From: Streptomyces sp. NBC_01237
GTDB taxonomy: Bacteria > Actinomycetota > Actinomycetes > Streptomycetales > Streptomycetaceae
Assembly (NCBI RefSeq): GCF_035917275.1
Contig: NZ_CP108509.1
Coordinates: 930,001-994,000 of the forward strand
Length of the DNA stretch: 64,000 nucleotides
Reading direction: 5' to 3'
The notes below the pieces were generated by a model. That model was not told the origin of the DNA and did no database searches. It saw only the letters and a list, made by a program, of their open reading frames with translations. Position numbers and translations under genes: made by a program. Shown here piece by piece: positions 33,564 through 42,763 of the stretch (position 1 is its first letter; every line of letters starts with the position of its first letter).

Positions 33564-35483
33564 ATGCCTCAGAGGAATCACGACACCGCGCTGCGGCACC
33601 GGCTGGGGCGCACCCTCAGGACGCCGATCGGCGTCACCGCCCTCACCGCCTGCCTGGTGGTGGCGCTGGTCGCCGTGTTCGGCCCCACCCTGCTCGGCGC
33701 CCAGGCGGCGCGGGTGGACACGGACGCGATCAACGAGGGCAGCAGTGCCGCGCACCTGCTCGGCACCGACCAACTGGGCCGCGACATCGCCGCCCGGGTG
33801 GTGGTGGCGACCCGGCTGACCCTTCGCCTCACGCTGCTGGCCACCGCGATCGGGGTCGGTGGCGGGCTGCTGCTCGGTGTCGCACCCGCGGTGCTCGGGC
33901 GCCGCGCCGGGCGGCTGATCACCGCCGTGGTGGGCGTGCTGGTGGCCTTCCCCGGACTGCTGTTCCTCCTCTTCCTGGCCACGATCTTCGGCGTGGGCAG
34001 CACCGGGGCGGTGTTCGCGGTGGGGCTCGCCATGGTCCCGCCGATGGCACGGCTGGTGCAGAACCTCACGGCGTCGGTCGCGGGGGCGGACTACGTCTCG
34101 GCGGCACGGATCCTCGGTGTGGGGCGGTTCCGGCTGGTGGTCCGTCATCTGCTGCCCAACATCGCCGAGCCGTCGGTGCTGTTCGCCACCCAGGCGGCGG
34201 GGGGCATCCTGGTCGCCTTCTCGGGTCTCTCCTTCCTCGGGCTCGGTGTGCAGCCCCCGGACTACGACTGGGGGCGGCTGCTCAACGAGCAGTTGAACCG
34301 GGTCTATGTGAACCCGGTGGCGGCCCTGGCGCCCGGTGCGGCCGTGGTGCTGACGGGGCTGATGTTCGGGCTGGTCGGCGAGGTGCTCGCCCAGGCGGGC
34401 GGCCGACGGGCACCACAGGCGCGCGGGACGTCGGCGCCGCGGCGGCCGGAAAAGTTCGTGCGGGACACGACGGCCGGCGCCGACGGCGGGCCGGTGGTCC
34501 GGGCGCACGATCTACGGGTGACCTTTCCCGGCGGGCGGCAGGCCGTACGCGGCATCTCGCTGGACATCGGCGCGGGCGAGGCCGTCGGGCTGGTCGGCGA
34601 GTCCGGTTCCGGCAAGAGCCTGACCGCGCTGGCACTGGCGGACCTGGTTCCGCACCCGGGACAGGTCTCCGCGCGTACGCTCCGCTTCGACGGGCACGAT
34701 CTGCGGGCGGACCCCCGGCTGGGCACCGCCCTGGCCATGGTCTTCCAGGACCCGATGGCCTCGCTCAACCCCGCCCTGCGCGTGGGCCGCCAGCTCGCCG
34801 AGGTGGCGGAGGTGCACCTCCGCCACACCCGGGCGCAGGCCGCGGCGCGCGCCGTCGACCGGCTCGGCGCCGTCCGTATCCCGTCGCCGGAACGCCGGGC
34901 CCGGCAGCGGCCGCACGAGTACTCCGGCGGGATGCGTCAACGGGCCGTCATCGCGATGGGGCTGATGGGGAACCCGAAGCTGATCATCGCCGACGAGCCG
35001 ACCACGGCACTGGATGTGGCGGTCCAGAAGCAGGTGCTCGACCTGCTGGCCGAGGTGCGTGAGGACTCCGGCGCGGCACTGCTGCTGATCTCCCACGACC
35101 TCGCCGTCGTGGCCCAGGTCTGCGAACGGGTGCTGGTGATGTACGGCGGCCTGATCGTCGAGAGCCTCCCCGTCACGGAGTTGCTGCGCGGCGCCGCGCA
35201 CCCCTACACACGGGCGCTGATCGGAGCGGTCCCGACGATGACCACGGCCCCCGGTACGGAGCTGGTGACCATTCCGGGCCGTCCGCCGGAGCCGGGCGAG
35301 GACAGCGGCGGATGCTCCTTCGCCCCGCGCTGCGAACGGGCCCGGGAACGCTGTCACACAGCCGCGCCCGCGCTGGCCGGCTTCGGGGCGGGCCGGGAGG
35401 TCGCCTGCTGGTATCCGGTGGGCGGGGCGGCGGGCGGCGACCCCGTCGGGACCGCGCCACGGACGACGGAGGCCACCTCATGA
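33564..35483 (+). CDS. Fused peptide ABC permease (DppC) and ATPase (DppD)
   Basis: This 639-residue polypeptide joins two normally separate subunits. Residues 1 to about 285 are a DppC-type permease (GTDQLGRDIAARV near the start, EAA loop DYVSAARILGVGRFRLVVRHLLPN). A linker of about 25 residues rich in Ala, Arg and Pro follows. The rest is a DppD-type ATPase: Walker A GESGSGKS with Lys351, signature YSGGMRQR, Walker B LIIADEPTT, H-loop SHDLA. It ends in the oligopeptide ATPase tail with its Cys-containing CSFAPRCERARERC motif. Both halves look intact and there is no stop between them. The gene starts two bases after the first permease and its stop overlaps the next ATPase start. Confidence 0.9.
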   Translation: MPQRNHDTALRHRLGRTLRTPIGVTALTACLVVALVAVFGPTLLGAQAARVDTDAINEGSSAAHLLGTDQLGRDIAARVVVATRLTLRLTLLATAIGVGGGLLLGVAPAVLGRRAGRLITAVVGVLVAFPGLLFLLFLATIFGVGSTGAVFAVGLAMVPPMARLVQNLTASVAGADYVSAARILGVGRFRLVVRHLLPNIAEPSVLFATQAAGGILVAFSGLSFLGLGVQPPDYDWGRLLNEQLNRVYVNPVAALAPGAAVVLTGLMFGLVGEVLAQAGGRRAPQARGTSAPRRPEKFVRDTTAGADGGPVVRAHDLRVTFPGGRQAVRGISLDIGAGEAVGLVGESGSGKSLTALALADLVPHPGQVSARTLRFDGHDLRADPRLGTALAMVFQDPMASLNPALRVGRQLAEVAEVHLRHTRAQAAARAVDRLGAVRIPSPERRARQRPHEYSGGMRQRAVIAMGLMGNPKLIIADEPTTALDVAVQKQVLDLLAEVREDSGAALLLISHDLAVVAQVCERVLVMYGGLIVESLPVTELLRGAAHPYTRALIGAVPTMTTAPGTELVTIPGRPPEPGEDSGGCSFAPRCERARERCHTAAPALAGFGAGREVACWYPVGGAAGGDPVGTAPRTTEATS

Positions 35484-36268
35484 GCTCCCTGGAACTGTGC
35501 GGGATCACCGTGCGATACGGCCGCTTCACCGCAGTGGAGAACGTGGATCTGCTGGTGCCGGACGGGACGGTGACGGGCCTGGTCGGCGGTTCGGGGTCGG
35601 GCAAGTCGACCCTCGGCAGGGCCGTGGTGGGGCTGGCGCCACTGGCGGCGGGCCGCGTACGGGTGGCGGGGCGCGAGGTCGGCGTACGGCGCGGTCGCAG
35701 CCCGGTGCAGCTGGTGTTCCAGAATCCGTACGCCTCGCTCGACCCGCGCATGAGCATCGGTGCCGCGGTCGCCGAGGCCCTGCCCCGCCGGGCCCGTACC
35801 GACGGGGAGCCGAATCGCCGGCCGACGGCCCGCGAGCGGCGCGCCGCCCGGGACGCGGAGGTGGCGCGCTGCCTCGAACTCGTGGGCATCGACCCCGGGC
35901 GGGCGGCACTGACGCCGGACGCGCTCTCCGGCGGACAGCGCCAACGCGTCGCCCTGGCCCGCGCCCTGGCCGCCCGGCCCGCCGTGCTGATCGCGGACGA
36001 GATCACCTCGGCGCTGGACGTCTCCGTCCAGGGCGCGGTGCTCAATCTGCTGCGGCGGCTCCAGCGCGAACTGGGGTTCTCCATGCTGTTCATCTCCCAC
36101 GACCTCGCGGTCGTGCGCCATCTGTCCGACCAGGTCGCCGTGCTGGACGGCGGGCGCCTGGTCGAGTGCGGTCCCACCGCCGAGGTACTGGAGCGGCCCG
36201 CACACCCGACGACGCGCACCCTCATCTCCTGCGTACCCACCCTTGCGACCGCCGAGGAGGCGTCATGA
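35480..36268 (+). CDS. Peptide ABC transporter ATPase (DppF type)
   Basis: A 262-residue ATPase with Walker A GGSGSGKST (about residue 41), Q-loop LVFQNPYASLDPR, signature LSGGQRQRVALARAL, Walker B VLIADEITS and H-loop SHDLAVV. Together with the ATPase half of the preceding fusion it makes the heterodimeric motor of the importer. It lacks the long C-terminal oligopeptide-binding tail of some DppF proteins, ending shortly after the YTR-like HPTTRTL segment. The ATG overlaps the upstream stop (ATGA), and its own stop overlaps the start of the S9 peptidase gene in the same way, so transport and hydrolysis are translationally linked. Confidence 0.9.
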   Translation: MSSLELCGITVRYGRFTAVENVDLLVPDGTVTGLVGGSGSGKSTLGRAVVGLAPLAAGRVRVAGREVGVRRGRSPVQLVFQNPYASLDPRMSIGAAVAEALPRRARTDGEPNRRPTARERRAARDAEVARCLELVGIDPGRAALTPDALSGGQRQRVALARALAARPAVLIADEITSALDVSVQGAVLNLLRRLQRELGFSMLFISHDLAVVRHLSDQVAVLDGGRLVECGPTAEVLERPAHPTTRTLISCVPTLATAEEAS

Positions 36269-38205
36269 CCAGAGCACTGAGGATCGACGATGTGTACCGC
36301 TTCGAGATCCCCTGCGACCCCTCGTTGTCCCCCGACGGCGAACGCGTCGCGTACACGCTGACCACCCAGGATGCCGAGCGGGACTGTGCGGTGACCTCGA
36401 TCTGGGAGGTCCGCGGTACGGGCGGCCCGGCCCGCCGGCTCACCCGGGGTCCCTCGGACGCCGCGCCGCGCTGGTCCCCGGACGGCACGCGGCTGGCGTT
36501 CCTGCGCGCGGGGCAGTTGCATCTGCTGCCCGCGGACGGGGGCGAGGCGGCGCCGCTGACCACGGCCGCCCGGTGTCCGGCGGGGGCGGGGGTGCCGGTG
36601 TGGAGCCCGGACGGCTCGCGGATCGCGTTCGCGGGGCCGGGGTCGCGCCGCGAGGACACCGCCCCGGTGGTGATCGACGGCCTCGGCTGGAAGGTGGACG
36701 GGGCGGGTCTGCTCGGCGCGGTCCGCGCCCAGTTGTTCGTGGTGGAGGTGGAGTCCGGCGAGGTCCGGCAGCTCACGGACGGCGACCGGCACGCGGGCCC
36801 GCCCGCCTGGTCGCCCGACGGCACACGGCTCGCCTATCCTGCGCCGGCCGGGCCGGACGCGGATGTCACCGGGACCTCGGCGGCTCATGTCGTCGAGGTC
36901 GGGGCCGCCCTGCCCGCACCCGTACGGGTCGGCCCGCCCACGGGGGTGGCCGGGCCGGTGAGCTGGTACCCCGACGGGAGCGCGCTGCTCGTCGTCGGGC
37001 GGACCGGCACGGGGGTCGGCCATCTGGAGCTGCTGCGCCAGCCCCTCGACGGATCCGCTCCGGTGTCGCTCAGCGCCCCTCTGGACCGTAACGTCCTGCC
37101 CGGAGGGCCCGGATATCCGGGGGCGCTGCCGCAGTTCCACGGCGACGGCATCGTGTTCTGCGCCCGCGACCGGGGGGCCACCCGGCTCTACCGCGTCGAC
37201 GCTTCCGGGATCGGCGAGTTCGCGCTGCCCGCCGGTGAGGGGGTCAGCGGGTGTTCGGTCGCCGCCAAGGCGGGCCGGGCCGCGCTGGTCGTCTCCGACA
37301 CATCGAGTTTCGGCGAGATCGCGCTGCTCGACCTGGCTGACGCGGGGTCCGGGCGGCCGGGCGACCCGGGCAGCGGACGGCAGCCCGCGCGGCTGACCGC
37401 GCACATGGCGCGCTCGCTGCCCGGCGTCGCCCTCCACCCTTTCACCGAAAGGGAGTTCACCGTCTCGGACGGCACCGTCGTGCACGGGATGATCACCCGC
37501 GCTCCCGGCACCGCCCCGGGCGGCCCCCTGCTGGTGGACGTGCACGGCGGACCGCACAACGCCTGGGCGCCGCACGCCGATCCGGCCCACCTCTACCACC
37601 AGGAGCTGGTCTCGCGGGGCTGGACCGTCCTGACACTGAACGTGCGCGGCAGCGACGGCTACGGCGAGTCCTTCTACAGGGCCGCCGTGGGCGCCTGGGG
37701 CGAGGCGGACGAGCAGGACATCCTCGAACCGATCGCCGCCCTCGTCGACGAGGGGCTGGTCGACCCGGCCCGGATCGCGCTCACCGGCTACAGCTACGGC
37801 GGCTATCTGACCTGCTGGCTCTCCGCCCGCAGCGATCTCTTCGCCGCCGTCGTACCGGGCGGCGTGGTCGCCGACCTGACGAGCCTGGCCGGGACGTCCG
37901 AGGAGGGACATCTGATCGCCGGTCACGAGATCGGCGACCGGGACCGGCTGACGGCACTCTCCCCGCTCAGCCATGTGGACGCGGTCCGCGCGCCCACGCT
38001 GATCCTGCACGGCGGCGCGGACGACTGCTGCCCGGCCGGCCAGGCCGAGCAGTGGTTCCACGCACTGCGCACCCGGGGCGTACCGGTCCGGCTGGTGCTG
38101 TACCCGGGCTGCTCGCACCTGTTCATCCTCAACGGCCGGCCCTCGCACCGGGAGGACTACTCCCGGCGCCTCGTCGACTGGGTCACCACACACACCGACC
38201 GCTGA
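36265..38205 (+). CDS. S9 family (prolyl oligopeptidase-like) serine peptidase
   Basis: A 646-residue two-domain peptidase. The first 370 or so residues form a WD40/TolB-like beta-propeller with repeated 'SPDG' blades (PSLSPDGERVAY, PRWSPDGTRLAF, PVWSPDGSRIAF, PAWSPDGTRLAY). The C-terminal alpha/beta hydrolase domain has GYSYGGY with Ser510, GGADDCCP for Asp and GCSHLF for His. Such enzymes are acylaminoacyl or dipeptidyl peptidases that admit only short peptides through the propeller. No signal peptide is visible, so it works in the cytoplasm on imported peptides. It overlaps the importer ATPase gene (ATGA). Substrate preference (prolyl, acyl or D-residue) cannot be read. Confidence 0.9.
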   Translation: MTRALRIDDVYRFEIPCDPSLSPDGERVAYTLTTQDAERDCAVTSIWEVRGTGGPARRLTRGPSDAAPRWSPDGTRLAFLRAGQLHLLPADGGEAAPLTTAARCPAGAGVPVWSPDGSRIAFAGPGSRREDTAPVVIDGLGWKVDGAGLLGAVRAQLFVVEVESGEVRQLTDGDRHAGPPAWSPDGTRLAYPAPAGPDADVTGTSAAHVVEVGAALPAPVRVGPPTGVAGPVSWYPDGSALLVVGRTGTGVGHLELLRQPLDGSAPVSLSAPLDRNVLPGGPGYPGALPQFHGDGIVFCARDRGATRLYRVDASGIGEFALPAGEGVSGCSVAAKAGRAALVVSDTSSFGEIALLDLADAGSGRPGDPGSGRQPARLTAHMARSLPGVALHPFTEREFTVSDGTVVHGMITRAPGTAPGGPLLVDVHGGPHNAWAPHADPAHLYHQELVSRGWTVLTLNVRGSDGYGESFYRAAVGAWGEADEQDILEPIAALVDEGLVDPARIALTGYSYGGYLTCWLSARSDLFAAVVPGGVVADLTSLAGTSEEGHLIAGHEIGDRDRLTALSPLSHVDAVRAPTLILHGGADDCCPAGQAEQWFHALRTRGVPVRLVLYPGCSHLFILNGRPSHREDYSRRLVDWVTTHTDR

Positions 38206-38228
38206 ACACAACGAAGCTGGAGCCGACC

Positions 38229-39659
38229 ATGACCACGAATCCGGAGCCGAACATGACCGACACCGCCGTCCCGTCCGCCGAGCTGCCCCCGGGCCTGTCC
38301 GCGGAGCTGACCGCCCACTGGGCAGCCCGCCTCACCGAGCTCGCCGCCCGCTACCGGGTTCCCGGCGCGAGCCTCGCCGTCCTGCACCGGGGCGAGGTGA
38401 CGATCGAGGCGTCCACCGGCCTGGCCAACATGGAGGCCGGGATCGCGGCGACGACCGACACCCTGTTCCAGATCGGCTCGATCTCCAAGGTATGGACCAC
38501 CACGGTGGCCATGGCCCTGGTCGACGAGGGGCTGCTCGAACTGGACGCCCCCATCGTCTCCGTGCTCCCCGAACTGCGTCTCGTCAACGACGAGTTGACC
38601 CAGGGAGTGACGCTCCGCCATCTGCTGACGCACACCAGCGGCATCGACGGCGACTTCTTCGCCGACACCGGCCGGGGCGACGACTGCCTGGAGAAGTTCA
38701 CCGCGCTGCTGGCCGATGTCGCCGCCAACCACCCGCTGGGCGCCACCATGTCGTACTGCAACGCGGGCTTCACCCTGCTCGGCCGGGTGCTGGAGCATGT
38801 CACCGGCGTCCAGTGGGACGAGCTGATGCGTGAGCGCCTGTACCGGCCGCTCGGCCTGACCCGTACGGTCACCCTGCCGGAGGAGGCGCTGCTCCACCGC
38901 GCCGCCGCCGGACACCCGGGCGAGCCCCCGGCGCTCGCCCCGCAGTGGGGCCTGATGCGGTCGGCCGGACCGGCCGGGCTGATCTGCTCGACGCCGCGCG
39001 AGGTCCTCGCCTTCGCCCGGATGCACCTCGACGGCGGTGTCTCCGGGAACGGCACCAGGATCGTCTCGGCCGAGAGCGCCACCGCCATGCAGACCCCGCA
39101 GGTGAAGGTCCCCGACGCGAACATGCTGGGGCATGCCTGGGGGCTGGGCTGGATCCTCGACACCTGGGACGGACAGCCGGTGTACGGCCACGACGGCGGG
39201 ACCATCGGCCAGAGCGCGTTCCTGCGGGTGCTGCCGGGGGCCGACCTCGCGATCTGCCTGCTCACCAACGGCGGCGACACCATGGGCCTGTATCTGGAGG
39301 TGTTCTCGGAGATCGCCCGCGAGCTGGCCGGGGTGACGATGCGCGCCACGCTCCAGCCCGCGAAGGAGCCGGTCGCGTTCGACCCGGCCGAGTACGTCGG
39401 GGTGTACGAGCGGATCTCCAGCCGGATGGAGATCGTGGAGCGGGACGGCGCTCTGGTGATGCTCGACAAGGTGACGGGGCCGCTGGCCGGGCTGACCTCG
39501 GAGCCCGACAAGGAGTACGCGATGCACCCGGTCGGGCCGGGTCTCTTCGTGCTGCGCCGGCCCGGGTTCAGCACCTGGATCCCGGTCGTGTTCTACACGC
39601 TCGCCGACGGCACTCCGTATCTGCACCACGGTGCCCGCGCCACCCCGAAGGCCCTCTGA
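38229..39659 (+). CDS. Serine hydrolase, beta-lactamase class C/D-aminopeptidase family
   Basis: A 476-residue protein. Residues 30-370 carry the class C beta-lactamase-fold motifs SISKVWTT (S-x-x-K), YCNAGF (Y-x-N) and HDGGTIG (H-x-G in place of K-T-G). An extra C-terminal beta domain of about 90 residues follows, as in D-aminopeptidases and some esterases. The Y-x-N and H-x-G pairing is typical of D-aminopeptidase, EstB and R61-like enzymes. No signal peptide is present. Among importer, peptidases and an amino-acid racemase, a cytoplasmic D-aminopeptidase or D-peptide hydrolase is the most attractive reading, but esterase activity is equally possible from sequence alone. The ATG at 38229 has GGAG upstream. 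Confidence 0.85.
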   Translation: MTTNPEPNMTDTAVPSAELPPGLSAELTAHWAARLTELAARYRVPGASLAVLHRGEVTIEASTGLANMEAGIAATTDTLFQIGSISKVWTTTVAMALVDEGLLELDAPIVSVLPELRLVNDELTQGVTLRHLLTHTSGIDGDFFADTGRGDDCLEKFTALLADVAANHPLGATMSYCNAGFTLLGRVLEHVTGVQWDELMRERLYRPLGLTRTVTLPEEALLHRAAAGHPGEPPALAPQWGLMRSAGPAGLICSTPREVLAFARMHLDGGVSGNGTRIVSAESATAMQTPQVKVPDANMLGHAWGLGWILDTWDGQPVYGHDGGTIGQSAFLRVLPGADLAICLLTNGGDTMGLYLEVFSEIARELAGVTMRATLQPAKEPVAFDPAEYVGVYERISSRMEIVERDGALVMLDKVTGPLAGLTSEPDKEYAMHPVGPGLFVLRRPGFSTWIPVVFYTLADGTPYLHHGARATPKAL

Positions 39660-39660
39660 C

Positions 39661-40806
39661 GTGCCCGCGTTCGCCACCGCGCTGGAGGCGGGTCTGCCGG
39701 ACCTGCTGGCGGGCATCGAGGAGCTGGTGCTGGCCGAGTCGCCCAGCACGGACCGGGCCGCCGTCACGGCCTGCGCCCGGGTCGTCGCCGCACTCGGCAC
39801 CCGGCTGACGGGTGCCGAGCCGGAGTGGCTGGACACGCCGGGAAGTCCCGCCCTGCGCTGGCGCTTCGGCTCCGGTGACAAGGTGCTGCTGCTGGGCCAC
39901 TTCGACACGGTCTGGCCGGTGGGCTCCCTGGCCGGGCACCCCTTCGCGGTGACCGGGGGCCGGCTGACGGGGCCCGGCTGTTTCGACATGAAGGCCGGGG
40001 TGGTGCAGCTGTTCCACGCGCTCTCCGTGCTCGACGACCGGGACGGCGTATCGGTGCTGCTCACCGGCGACGAGGAGATCGGCGCCCCGGACTCGCGCGC
40101 CCTCATCGAGGCCGAGGCCCGCCGTACACGCGCCGTGCTGGTCCTGGAGGCGAGCGAGGGCGGGGCGCTGAAGACGGCGCGCAAGGGGGTGTCCGGCTAC
40201 GAACTGGGGATCGCCGGACGCGCGGCGCACGCCGGTCTCGAACCCGAGCGGGGCGTCAATACGACCACCGAGCTGGCGCACCAGGTGCTCGCGGTGTCGG
40301 CGCTCGCCGATCCGACGACCGGCACCACGGTGACCCCGACCGTGGCCTCCTCCGGCACCACCGGCAACACGGTGCCCGACGCGGCCCGGCTGCTGGTCGA
40401 CGTACGGGTGGGGAGCCTCGGCGAACAGGTCCGGGTGGACCGTGCGATGGGCGCACTGGCGCCGGTGCTCGCGGGCGCCTCACTGCGGGTGTCGGGCGGT
40501 CCTAACCGGCCGCCGCTGCCGGCGAGCGCGTCACAGGAGCTGTTCGCCCGTGCCCGCAGCCTCTACGCCGGCCTGGGCTTCGGGGCGCTGCGCGGAGTGG
40601 CGGTCGGCGGCGGCTCCGACGGCAATCTGACAGCCGGGGTGGGTACGCCCACGCTGGACGGACTGGGGGCGGTGGGCGGTGGGGCGCACGCCGACGACGA
40701 GCATGTGACCGTCGCCGAACTGCCCCGTCGCGCGGCGCTGGTGGCGTCGCTGGTGACCTCGCTCGTACGTGAGCCGGTGGCCGGGACGGACCGGGTGGAA
40801 GCGTGA
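39661..40806 (+). CDS. M20 family metallopeptidase/N-acyl-amino acid deacylase
   Basis: A 381-residue enzyme of the M20 (carboxypeptidase G2/ArgE/DapE) family. Metal and catalytic motifs are in order: HFDTVWPVGS with the first His-x-Asp, GCFDMKAGV with the bridging Asp, and TGDEEIGAPDS with the catalytic Glu-Glu pair; a dimerisation lid occupies about 185-295. These two-zinc enzymes cleave C-terminal residues or N-acyl groups from amino acids. The GTG follows the previous stop by one base (TGACGTG). It is directly followed by a GNAT acyltransferase and an OSBS-like racemase, so removing the N-succinyl group from L-amino acids is a specific and testable role. Confidence 0.88.
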   Translation: MPAFATALEAGLPDLLAGIEELVLAESPSTDRAAVTACARVVAALGTRLTGAEPEWLDTPGSPALRWRFGSGDKVLLLGHFDTVWPVGSLAGHPFAVTGGRLTGPGCFDMKAGVVQLFHALSVLDDRDGVSVLLTGDEEIGAPDSRALIEAEARRTRAVLVLEASEGGALKTARKGVSGYELGIAGRAAHAGLEPERGVNTTTELAHQVLAVSALADPTTGTTVTPTVASSGTTGNTVPDAARLLVDVRVGSLGEQVRVDRAMGALAPVLAGASLRVSGGPNRPPLPASASQELFARARSLYAGLGFGALRGVAVGGGSDGNLTAGVGTPTLDGLGAVGGGAHADDEHVTVAELPRRAALVASLVTSLVREPVAGTDRVEA

Positions 40807-41660
40807 ACAGTACGCACGTCGTGGCCGCGGCGGCCGCCGCGGAACGGGCGGCGCTCGATGCGGGGGTGAGCGTCGCGGAGCTGCACGATCCGGACGAGAT
40901 CCTGGCGGCCTGCGGGCTGCTGGACCGGATCTGGCGGCCCCAGCCGGGCAACCCGCTGATCACCCCGGAACTGCTGCGCGTCTTCGCCCACTCCGGCAGC
41001 TATGTGGTGGGAGTCCACCGGGACGGCGAGATGACCGGGGTCTGCCTGGGGTTCCTGGCCACCGCCGGGCTGCACTCGCACATCGCCGGGGTGGCCGGCA
41101 GCGCCCGCGGCCGCAATGTCGGGTTCGCCGTCAAACTGCACCAGCGGGCCTGGGCACTGGCCCGTGACATCACGACGGTGACCTGGACGTTCGACCCGCT
41201 GGTCAGCCGTAACGCCTACTTCAACCTGGCGAAGCTGGGGGCGGTGCCGAGCGAGTATCTGGCCGACTTCTACGGCACGATGCACGACGCGGTGAACGCC
41301 GGTACCGAGACGGACCGGCTGCTGGTCCGCTGGGAGCTGACCGGCGGGTCCGCCGTCGGGGCCGCCGCGGGCACCCCCCTCGTCGTCACGTACGACACCC
41401 CGGGTGCCCGCACCGTGGTCGCACTGGACGCCAAGCCCGACGGCCGTCCCGCCGTCGGCCGCCTGGACGGCGACACCGTACTGGTGCGGATCCCGGCGGA
41501 GATCGAGGCGCTGCGCCGCACCGACCCGCCCCTGGCCCGCGAGTGGCGGTACGCGCTGCGCGAGGTCCTCGGTGGGCTGATGGAGCAGGGACACGCCGTC
41601 ACCGGATTCACCCGGGACGGCTGGTATGTGATCGACAAGCGTCAGGAGAGAACGGCATGA
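40803..41660 (+). CDS. GNAT-superfamily acyltransferase, possible N-succinyltransferase
   Basis: A 285-residue protein of the predicted GNAT group COG3375. The acetyltransferase-like core spans about residues 25-170 (GSYVVGVHRDGEMTGVCLGF, VAGSARGRNVGFAVKLHQRAW for the acyl-CoA pyrophosphate loop, WTFDPLVSRNAYFNLAKLGA). A second domain of about 110 residues follows. Relatives sit beside OSBS/racemase genes, and a GNAT enzyme is the succinyl-CoA-dependent N-acylase in the known D-to-L amino acid inversion pathway of Geobacillus. The GTG overlaps the M20 stop, and the stop overlaps the racemase start. The acyl donor and acceptor are inferred from context. Confidence 0.8.
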   Translation: MNSTHVVAAAAAAERAALDAGVSVAELHDPDEILAACGLLDRIWRPQPGNPLITPELLRVFAHSGSYVVGVHRDGEMTGVCLGFLATAGLHSHIAGVAGSARGRNVGFAVKLHQRAWALARDITTVTWTFDPLVSRNAYFNLAKLGAVPSEYLADFYGTMHDAVNAGTETDRLLVRWELTGGSAVGAAAGTPLVVTYDTPGARTVVALDAKPDGRPAVGRLDGDTVLVRIPAEIEALRRTDPPLAREWRYALREVLGGLMEQGHAVTGFTRDGWYVIDKRQERTA

Positions 41661-42763
41661 AGCTCGTCGGTGTGGAACTGCGCCGGATCGCGATGCCCCT
41701 GGTGGCACCGTTCCGGACCTCGTTCGCCACCCTGACCTCCCGGGAGATCCTGCTGGTCAGGGTCGAGACCGAGCACCACGAGGGGTACGGGGAGTGCGTC
41801 ACCATGGCCGATCCGCTGTACTCCTCGGAGTACACGGCGGCGGCGGTGGACGTCCTGCGCAGCCATCTGGTGCCCGCGCTCGGCGCACTGCCCACCCTCG
41901 ATCCATGGGCGGTCGCCCCGGCGCTGGCCGCTTTCAAGGGCCACCGGATGGCCAAGGCGGCGCTGGAGACGGCCGTGCTCGACGCCTGGCTGCGCGCCCA
42001 CGAGCTGTCGATGGGCCAGTGGCTGGGGGCGACGGCCGAGCGGGTGCCGGCCGGGGTGTCGGTCGGCATCATGGACTCCGTCCCCGCCCTGCTCGACGCG
42101 GTCGACGGCTATCTGGCCGAGGGATACCGGCGGATCAAGCTGAAGATCGAGCCCGGCTGGGACGTGGCACCCGTGCGGGCCGTCCGCGAGCGCTTCGGCG
42201 ACGACGTGGCGCTCCAGGTGGACGCCAACACCGCCTACACCCTCGCGGACGCCGGGCAGCTGGCCCGGCTGGACCCGTACGGTCTGCTGCTGATCGAACA
42301 GCCGCTGGACGAGGAGGACATCCGGGGCCACGCGGCACTGGCGCGTCGGGTGCGGACCCCGATCTGTCTGGACGAGTCCATCGTCTCCGCCCGGTCGGCG
42401 GCGGACGCGATCGCGATGGGTGCCTGTTCGGTCGTCAACATCAAACCGGGCCGGGTGGGCGGCTATCTGGAGGCGCGGCGGATCCACGACGTGTGCGCCG
42501 CGCACGGCGTCCCTGTCTGGTGCGGCGGCATGCTGGAGACGGGGCTGGGCAGGGCCGCCAACGTCGCCCTCGCCGCGTTGCCCGGGTTCACCCTGCCCGG
42601 CGACACCTCGGCCTCCGACCGGTACTACCGCACCGACATCACCGAGCCGTTCGTCCTCGATGACGGCTACCTCGATGTGCCCCGGGGGCCGGGGCTCGGG
42701 CTCTCCCCCGTCCCCGGCCGGCTGGCCGAGGTCACCGAATCGACGGAATGGATCAGCCGATGA
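41657..42763 (+). CDS. OSBS/N-acylamino acid racemase (enolase superfamily)
   Basis: A 368-residue enolase-superfamily protein of the MenC/NAAAR subgroup. The catalytic lysine pair K-L-K lies near residue 162, metal ligands follow in VDANTAY, IEQPLD and CLDES, and the second-side lysine is in NIKPGRVGG. It also has the GGMLETGLGRAAN loop of o-succinylbenzoate synthase/N-succinylamino acid racemases. No other menaquinone genes are nearby. In an operon with a GNAT acyltransferase and an M20 deacylase, it is best read as an N-succinylamino acid racemase turning N-succinyl-D-amino acids into the L forms. MenC activity cannot be excluded, as many members do both. It overlaps the genes on both sides (ATGA). 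Confidence 0.87.
   Translation: MKLVGVELRRIAMPLVAPFRTSFATLTSREILLVRVETEHHEGYGECVTMADPLYSSEYTAAAVDVLRSHLVPALGALPTLDPWAVAPALAAFKGHRMAKAALETAVLDAWLRAHELSMGQWLGATAERVPAGVSVGIMDSVPALLDAVDGYLAEGYRRIKLKIEPGWDVAPVRAVRERFGDDVALQVDANTAYTLADAGQLARLDPYGLLLIEQPLDEEDIRGHAALARRVRTPICLDESIVSARSAADAIAMGACSVVNIKPGRVGGYLEARRIHDVCAAHGVPVWCGGMLETGLGRAANVALAALPGFTLPGDTSASDRYYRTDITEPFVLDDGYLDVPRGPGLGLSPVPGRLAEVTESTEWISR

Noticed and set aside
35173..38211. 1012-codon minus-strand frame across the importer and peptidase genes
   Set aside because: It is antisense to the DppF and S9 peptidase genes, whose motifs are complete; it has no family resemblance and no start signal.
38157..40184. 675-codon minus-strand frame opposite the serine hydrolase and M20 genes
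   Set aside because: The plus-strand genes have full catalytic motifs and coupled starts; this frame is low in recognisable structure.
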